From Mesocentrotus franciscanus (taxonomy: Eukaryota; Echinodermata; Echinoidea; Camarodonta; Strongylocentrotidae), in contig CP137668.1 of the NCBI GenBank assembly GCA_037976565.1, forward strand, positions 2,004,261 through 2,068,260: a DNA stretch of 64,000 nt, read 5' to 3'. The position numbers and the translations under genes were made by a program. Positions 52,928 through 61,900 of the stretch are shown piece after piece. The stretch's first letter is position 1. Each line of letters opens with the position of its first letter. The notes under the pieces were generated by a model. It had not been told where the DNA came from, ran no database searches, and worked only from the letters and a program-made list of their open reading frames with translations.

Positions 52928-55900
52928 ACACTCTTTTTGCCTTCCTTTGCCTATGTCTATCTACATTTCTATCAGTCTATCTTACTCTCTCTCTCACTTT
53001 CTCCTATATTCTTCACTTAGCCTTCAAAATTGTGTCTTGTTACCTAGGACTAAATTACACAGCTGTGAAGTAAGATAATTGTTCTGAAATAGGGTACATG
53101 TACTTTGTAATTTCAGAGTAGACTGTCAGTCATTCTATAGATATTCCATCAAACTTGAAAAGACTGATAATCAATGTACTGTATGTAAATATAGCCTGGT
53201 ATACTTACATCTGAAAGTAATACCAATACATAATGCTGGCAATGATGGTGATGAGGATGATGGTGATGATGCTGTTGATGATGATGATGAGGATGATGGT
53301 GATGATGCTGTTGATGATGATAATGATGATGGTGAAGATGATTGTAAAGATGATATTACCTCTGTCATGTATTTACATGGAACTGTAATTTTACATGCAC
53401 CTATGTGTGTATAATTTCTTGTGTAGGATGGACGTATATGTCGCATGGGATTCTCTATCAACCCTGAGAAAGTAGACAGTGGTCCAAGCAAGAATGACAG
53501 CTCCAAGAGGTAAGATTTAAGGTCCTCAATTTTTATTGGATTTAATTTGATATGGATTATTATTAAAAACATCCAAAATAGCAGCCATAAGGCTGAAACA
53601 AATAGAATGTACAATTTAAAGTAAAAAAACTTCCATTCAAATACAATGCATTACAATTTGATTAACAAAAAAATACAATAAAATACAAATAATTTGTACC
53701 CATAGACAATATTTCTATGATATTTATACGCAGTCACTAACAATTTTGTTCTATATTTTCAGTTAGCAATGCATGTTTTGTTAAAAGCGGGGAAAGAAAT
53801 ATATGAATAGGAAAAGCAGATTCAGTTTGCCATTTGAAAATTTATTTTCCATTACCGTCATATAATTATATGATGTGCCTTTATGAAAAGGTGTTACATG
53901 TAAGATGTACATGTTATCTTTTTTTTCTTTTTTTAGCAGCAAGAAGAGTTGGACATCATCTGCCCAGTTATCTTCCAATCGTTCTTCTTCATTGTCATCG
54001 TCATCAAGGCCCACCAATCCACTCAACCCATGGCTCATCAATGCTGATGAACCCTCGGGGGTTTCATCTGGGTAGGAATTAAAAACTTTTCTTTCAGAAA
54101 TTCTTTAGGATGTACTGTGTTCCAGCATCATGTATCTTCTGGGTTTAAGTTTCCCTGAAGATCAGATTCTTTTTTACTCTGTGATATCAAAGAGTAGCAT
54201 AAGTGATTTATTAAAGAATTTGTGCTCTACACCCAGCATTAATTGAATGAATGTAAATGTACAATGTCCAATCTGGTAATGAATGGAAGACAAGCCAGGA
54301 AAATCAATTTTTGTGTGTGCTTGTTTTGAATGTTAGCGTGTCATGTATTACTACCTCTTGTGCATGTGAGACTTCATCTTTTTATCTCTTTGAAAATCCT
54401 CTTTAAAACTTGTTATTTTTATTTCTTGAATTTTAGGAAATGGTCCTCTAACTGCCGTACCCCGTCTAACCGCACAACATCAAACAACAACTCGAGTGCA
54501 TCCCGTAATCGAGGCCGAGTCATCCGTGCTCATTCTCGAGGTCGTGGTGGCGTCATAGTGGGTACCAGGCCAGTTGTCCCAGCATCTGTTGTCCCTGAAG
54601 AATTAGTGTCCCAGGCACAGGTAGTCCTACAAGGCAAAAGCAGATCGGTCATCATCAGAGAGCTCCAAAGGACAGTAAGTATTGTAGGACAAATTGTAAT
54701 GCAACAAATAGAAAATACACTAGTATAACCTCTACAAATTGACTAAAGATTTTTGTTTCTTCTTTTCTTTGTAAATGCCATATTTTCAGACATGGCATTA
54801 CATTGCTGTAGCTTTCCTCCATGCAAGTTTATGGAGGAACAAGGTTGGAAATTTTGAGGTAAAGTTTGACGATGTTTATAAACCAAGAAAAGTATAGCTA
54901 ACTACTATTAACAATGGTGAATTTAAGTTGAACTTTAGATACTGTTTTTGCCTCTGTATATGGTTCTTTTGGCAAATCCCTGTCTCATAATTTAAATATT
55001 ATGTTTGTGTAGAACTAGGCCTGAGTCATCACGGGTTTTGCCGAACCCGGGTTTGACTTGAAAATTTCGGGCGGGGACCGGGTACCCGAACAGGAATTTT
55101 CACCATACTAAAAATCGCGTGCATGCAGCGGCGTGAGTTAAGATTAAGTTGCTGTTCTAAATAATGCGACGGAAAAGACAGTTACTGCTTTCAAAACAAT
55201 TAAATAATCAATTTAATTAAATAAATATGCTTTAAAAAATAAATGGATATCGTTTCAGTTGACGGTAGGTCTTTTATCGCTCTAAAATTGAGGCTGCAAA
55301 ATTATGGAAGGAATCATGCTTCTCGTTACCGAGCGTTCACAAACGGAAGTCAAAATATGACCCACTGAAGACTGAGCAAGTTACGATAGTAACCACACAC
55401 AAGACCAAAATGCTGATCAGAATATTAAAATTAAATCGTAATACCGGTAGGCATTAATTTAATTTTCAAAATATCCACAAAATAATGGTTTACCCTTGAT
55501 ATTATGATGAAGGAAAATAAACTAAAGCTCTTGAAATAACATCGAAGTGCCTTTCGTTCGTTCTAAAATTGCGTGTATAACGGCAAGCTGAAGTTAGGAG
55601 TCATGAGCTTTTCAAGCCCGTACCGTCATGAATGCAGACGGATGTACGAACTGATCTGAACAATAAGCATTAAACCAATTAAAAAACATCACTTAACTCA
55701 CTTTAAGGGACTACAGCACGACAAATTACCGTTAAATAATAATTTGCTTTGACAAACAATACTATAGATATTCATAATATCTTACATAAATAATGATATT
55801 TCATGAGCTACGTACTCGATATCGAGTTCAGCTAGCCATCATTTTGATGAGACGTAATTGTCATGCAGCGCAGTAGACTGTAGCGGGCACCATGCAGCAG

Positions 55901-58900
55901 AGAGGAAAATATCACGTGATCTACAAGGCCCGCGATTTTTTTTCCTCTCTGCTGCATGCTGCCCTCTACAGTCTACTGCGCTGCATGACAATTACGTTCA
56001 GCTGAACTCGTAGCTGAACTCGTAGCTCATGAAATATCGTTATTTCTGTGAGATATCATGAATATCTATAGTATTATTTGTCAAAGGAAATTATTATTTT
56101 ACGGTAATTTGTTGAGCGTTAGTCTCTTAAAATGAGTTATGTGATGTTTTTTAATTGGTTTAATGCTTATTGTTCAGATCAGTTCGTACTCGTCTGCATT
56201 CATGACGGTACGGGCTTGAAAAACTTGACTCCTAACTTCAGCTTGCCGTTATACACGCATTTTTAGAACGAACGAAAGGCACTTCGATGTTATTTCAAGA
56301 GCTTTAATTTATTTTCCTTCATCATAATATCAAGGGTAAACCATTATGTTGTGGCTATATTTTGACAATTAAATCAATGCCTATTAGTATTACGATTTAA
56401 TTTTAATATTCTGATCAACATTTTGGTCTTGTGTGTTTACTTTCGTAACTTGCTCAGTCTTCAGTGGATCATATTTTGACTTCAGTTTCTGAACGCACTC
56501 GGTACCGCGAAGTGTGGTGATTCCTTCCTTGCAGCCTCAATTTTAGAGCGATAAAAAGGCCTACCGTCAACTGAAACGGTATCTATTTATTTCTAAAGCA
56601 TATTTATTTAATTAAATTGAAATATTAGTTTGTGAATTGCATATTTTTAGTTCGTTATTTCAGAATATCAGTGTGAAATTTAATTTTGAAAAACCCGAAA
56701 CTCGAATATTCAAACCCGGGTTTCGGCGTGACGGTCGGGGACCGGGCGGGGAACCGTTTCGACTCAGGCCTATGTAGAACCATGATAATGAGGATTGCAG
56801 TGATAATGACACCTTTGTTTTCATTGTCTTTGAACAGAACCTCGATGTCAACCTGGCTGTGAACAACCTATTGAGTCGTGATGACGAAGATGGTGAAGAC
56901 CCTGATGATAATGATACCTACCTGTCTGGTGGTGATGATCTGGTCTCACTCTTAGATGGTGGTATCCATTCTGATCATCCTAGTGTCATCATTGATGCTG
57001 ATGCCATGTTCTCTGAGGAGTTCCTTGGACTTCCTCCGTCAAGATCTAGAGCCAGAGGCTCCAGCAGTAGAGGTAAATCATCAATAATTCCTTCTTGCGG
57101 TAGTATGGTACATGGCAAAGATGCCTTTTGATATATTCATGTTCCTTGTGAAACTGTATCACAACATACATATGTTTTTGTGATTGCCCCCAAATAAAGT
57201 GATGCGTGTTTTATTTAAAAAGACCTGCAGGGAAAGCTGGCATCATTGATAGAGTGCTGTTGATGTTCATAAATTCATGGCATCATATAATGTATTAAAT
57301 TTTACTCTTATGCTCATTAGTCTGTATTTATAATTGTCTGCGTTTATTCAAAGCAACTTGTATGTCCTTCAATGTTTACCGCATGTCTATGTAGATCGTG
57401 AGCGTGATGCCGAGAGAGATCCTCTGCTACGTAGCCGTGAGCGGCGCTGGCCTGAGATTGTTCTTCGAGATACTGGATCAGGAGCTAGTAACATGAAAGC
57501 TGGTAGCTCGGAGGCAGCAGGGACTTCAGATAGCAGACGTGGGGGTGCTGCAGGACACAGCCAGAACCCTGTGGTCATTGGAGAAGACTTGGAATGGTGG
57601 TCAGAAAAGGTAGGTCTTGGGACAAAATTAACCCCCGCCCCCACCGGAAAAAAATCCCAGCAACAAACATAAGATGGTGTTTCACCCTTTTAGTTTTAAT
57701 CACCTTGGCTTTAATCCTGAATGATAAATTTAGAGCAAGTAATGTTGTGATAGGAGATGGAACTCAATGTTTACAAGCAGTTTTCCTATGCTCTTATAAC
57801 TTGATAAAAATTGTATGTAACAGTACATGACATGTTTTGAACCCCAAATACTGAAAATATGTCCATTGATGTTTGAAACAGTCAATTGAATTCAATTTGA
57901 AAGCATTAAATGTTTAAATATTAATTCCTATTCTTCACTGTTTTTAACTTGTTTTGTCAGGGTGAAGACACACCACGGTTTGTAAGCATTGGTGCTATGT
58001 ATTCTGAGCTGATAGCTGTAGGACAGAATGGTCATATCTACCAATGGAAGTGGTCTGAACCTGAACCATACAAGAATCCTGAGGTAAGACATTCTACAAT
58101 CTACACACCTAACTATTCAATATATTTACCTTACATCGCTGTTACATGAAACATTATCATAGGCACCCCATGTCACCCAATTACTTCCTTATAATCATCC
58201 AGAACGATTTACTACCATCACAAATGCCCTTCACCACCCAGCAACCCAATCATAAGCACCACAAATATTTCCATTTTAAGCAATATATACCCTCCTTTAA
58301 TACGGATTAATAATCACTTTAATACCCTCCAACATCCTCTTAAACACCCCAAATTACCAACTAACTTCATGAAAACCCTACTGTACTTAATTACTTGATG
58401 ATGATCAAGCTACACCTTGCTCCACCCATATTCCTCATATATACTCATACAGCACTCATCAACCTGATCATTTATAACAACCATTTACACTACCACCATC
58501 TTTCTTGTAAAGAATGGAATGCACTACCACAACATTTCCGCCCATGTAACACCGAAGAAACTTTCAAAAAGAAACTCAAAACCCAACTTTTCTCATTACG
58601 TAATTAACTCAAGTTCATATTGCTGCTGTAAGTCAGAGAGGTGTTCATATAATTAACACCTCTCTGGCTCTCAACAGGAAAGGTGATAATCTCTGCCTTG
58701 CTATTATTATGTCCTTATCTTTTATATAGATATTATGTTTACTGCTAAGTGCTATATGTATATATGTTATTGTTCCAATTACATTTTTTTGTTTTTGTTT
58801 TGTTTCAGTGCTCGATCAGTATTCTGTAAAAGCGCTTAATAAGAATTAATTATTATTATAAAAACCCAACATGACTTCCTGAGATAATAGCATTATCAGT

Positions 58901-61900
58901 GTGTCCAGAAGACTATTATGCATGTCACTAAGGTTCCTTTTCTTTTCTGCTTTGTTTCCATGTATAGAACACGGGAGTACATCACCCTAAGGTTCCCTTT
59001 CTGGGTCTGGTAGGAGAGAAGATATCCCAGATAGCTACCTGCTTTGAGAAGTTAGCAATCCTCACCGAGTCTGGCAAGGTAAGGGGGTCACAATACCTCT
59101 ATTCACTGAGAAACAATATTTTGCAAGATATGTGAAAGTACTAGCTATTGGCAATCCTTGGTTTCCAGTTACAATGCCTTACATTTGAATTTTTGCCATC
59201 GGCCTCCTAAAATTATGCATCTTATGCGGGTAGAGGCCTGCGTAAATTAATAGAGCTTGGTAAAGCTATTGAGAGATTGAAGAGGATCCTCCCTGCTCCT
59301 GAGTTATTTTTAAATGGTTCCTCTGCTTAAATATTAGCAAGGAAAGGTTAGTCTGATCTGATAAGGATTTTTATTCTACCTTTCAAACAGATTGCAACAA
59401 TGATCGATGAGACTCTATCACCCATAGCATCTAGACTAGAGCACCCAGCCACTTTATATCAGGAGTTTGCTTGTGATAAAGTTGTGTCCATTCACACCTG
59501 TGCTTTGTACACATGCACATGGATGGAGTCTGGACACATCTTCTGGTGGTAAGTCTAGGAACTCTTCTCTTCAGTTTGTTTTCATGTTTTGGACAATTCA
59601 AATATCAGAGTGATTGTACTTTGATGTTCAAAATCTCCCAGTGTTATAGATTTGACTTCAAGAAAAGGTGTAAGAGTAAATATGTTTCAAAACACATGCA
59701 CTTCCCAGCTTTCAAATGCCCATTGTTCTTAAATTATAAATGATCATGTTGAATTATTGTCGATAACAATTTTTGTTTTGTCTTGTATTTCAATTTTAGA
59801 TGCTATTTAAACGTGTAGGATCATTTTTACATGGGTACAATAGTACAGAATTATGAAAAAGGACAATAATAGATATACTTCCAAGCTTGAATTGATGATT
59901 CCTATTTGTGTTGTGTTCAGGGGTGTTCTACCATTGGCACTGAGGAGTAAGGTGTTGGAGAAGGCTAGAGATAGAGCTAGAGCCAAGAAGCGTGAAGCTA
60001 TGGCATCATCATTGTTGACTGCTGGTACACAGGTAAAGAACCTCCATAGACTCCTCCCTCTCCCCTTCCCCCTCTCCCCTTCCCCCTCTCCCTTTCTTTA
60101 CTGTTTATCTCTCTCTCTCTCCATCCTTTTCTGTCTCTCTCTCTCTCTCTCTGTCTAATGACTTTGATTAGATCAGTAAACTTATTACAAAATTATGAGC
60201 TCTTTTTGAAAAGTAACAATAGAGATATGACCATGTGGGACTATCTATTAAAGTAAAAGACACTAGAGTAAATGGGCCATAATCTTAATTTACATGTCTT
60301 TTTTTCTATTTGACCCAAACTGTCGAAAAGAAATTTTGCTTACCTCAAATTTATATTGGCTCCGTAGGTTTGCCTACGTAGCTGCCCCATGTACCACTGT
60401 GGTGCGTTGGCCTTCAACGTGAAGAGTGCCCCACCACGAGTCGGCCAGCTAATGGACACTGCCTGGCACCTGACTGACACCTGCCGGTTCCGTATACGTC
60501 GCTCCTCCCTGGACCTGGGTGATACAACTACCACCAGTGGTACCTCCACTGGTGCCGCTTCCTCCGCCGCTGGCACCTCACAGGCCAGTCGTGAGACCAA
60601 GGAGGAAGTGAAGGTAGATGGGGGTAAAGCAGATGCTAGAGGAGATGCTAAGACGGATGCAAATCGGCTTGATGTGAAGCAAGAAATGGGACCACCACCT
60701 TCACCTGCTTCTACTAGTAGTGATGTATCCATCGTATCAAGTCCAGCGGCTCACAGTAAGTCTTTGAAATAATGTTTGATCCATTTTTTCTCCTTTTGTA
60801 CTCTTGTCTCCAGAGGAATGCATCTTAATGGGGAGGAAGAAGGGTAAGCAGTACTGTTAGATATCAGAATGAAATATCCTCACCTTTAAATGGTAATGGA
60901 CATTACAATGACTGACCTATACCTTATATATTTCATAGTTTTATGTATGAATAAACAAAAATATGATTTTAATGAAACCTAAAGATGATACGATTAAATG
61001 TCTGATTTTGACAATTTATTATAGAGTTATCTCATATAATTTATAATGCGTATTAATTTCAATTCCAAGGGAGGGGATCGAAGCGCCCTCTGTCATCTCC
61101 AGCTAGAGAAGTAGAGAAGAATGACATTGAAGTGTGGGCTCTGACTGATGTTGTCTTTGTAGAAGATATACGCTCAGCTCCTATTGGAAAGGTGTTAAAG
61201 GTAAGAACTTTATAAAGTAGCACCATTGCAATGTGATACCAATGTGATCATGATGTGATCTGTCCATACTGTGGACAGACAGTTTAATTTTGATATTTCC
61301 CTTGACAATTAAGAGGTTCGGCATGCCTGAGCAAAAGCAAAGATTTGTTGTTGTTCAATCACTGACTTTCTAAATAAAAAGTGACTTGGTTTTCCCACTA
61401 ATTTACACAGGGAACTAGATCTTCACCAAGTGAACCTAAACTCCGGCTAAGATAGATAAAATACATCGTAATTTATTTATTTTCATTTCTATTTTCTATT
61501 AAATCATGTTTCAGGTTGATGGTGCTTATGCTGCAGTGAAGTTTCCCACTCTAGATTCTAGCGCCGAGTCTTCAGGGGATGTTGATTCGTTTCTACAAGA
61601 TTGCAGACTACTTCGCAAAGATGAACTTCAGGTACTTGCAAAAGTTTCTCACAGGAAACTAGTATTTATTTGGTTGCAATGAAACAGAATAACAATTGTA
61701 TTGATTATTGAAAAAAATCCTCATAGTGGTTTAAATCATTAGTATTTAGACATGGAACTTAGAGATTGTTAGAGACATGTGCATTTTGAATGCGTCACAG
61801 AACTAATTTAGTTTAATTAATTAAGTTTTTTAACTGAAATTCCTCTTGCCAGAAGGGATTTTACCAGCTGACTCATCAATTTTTTGCCATTTATTTACTT

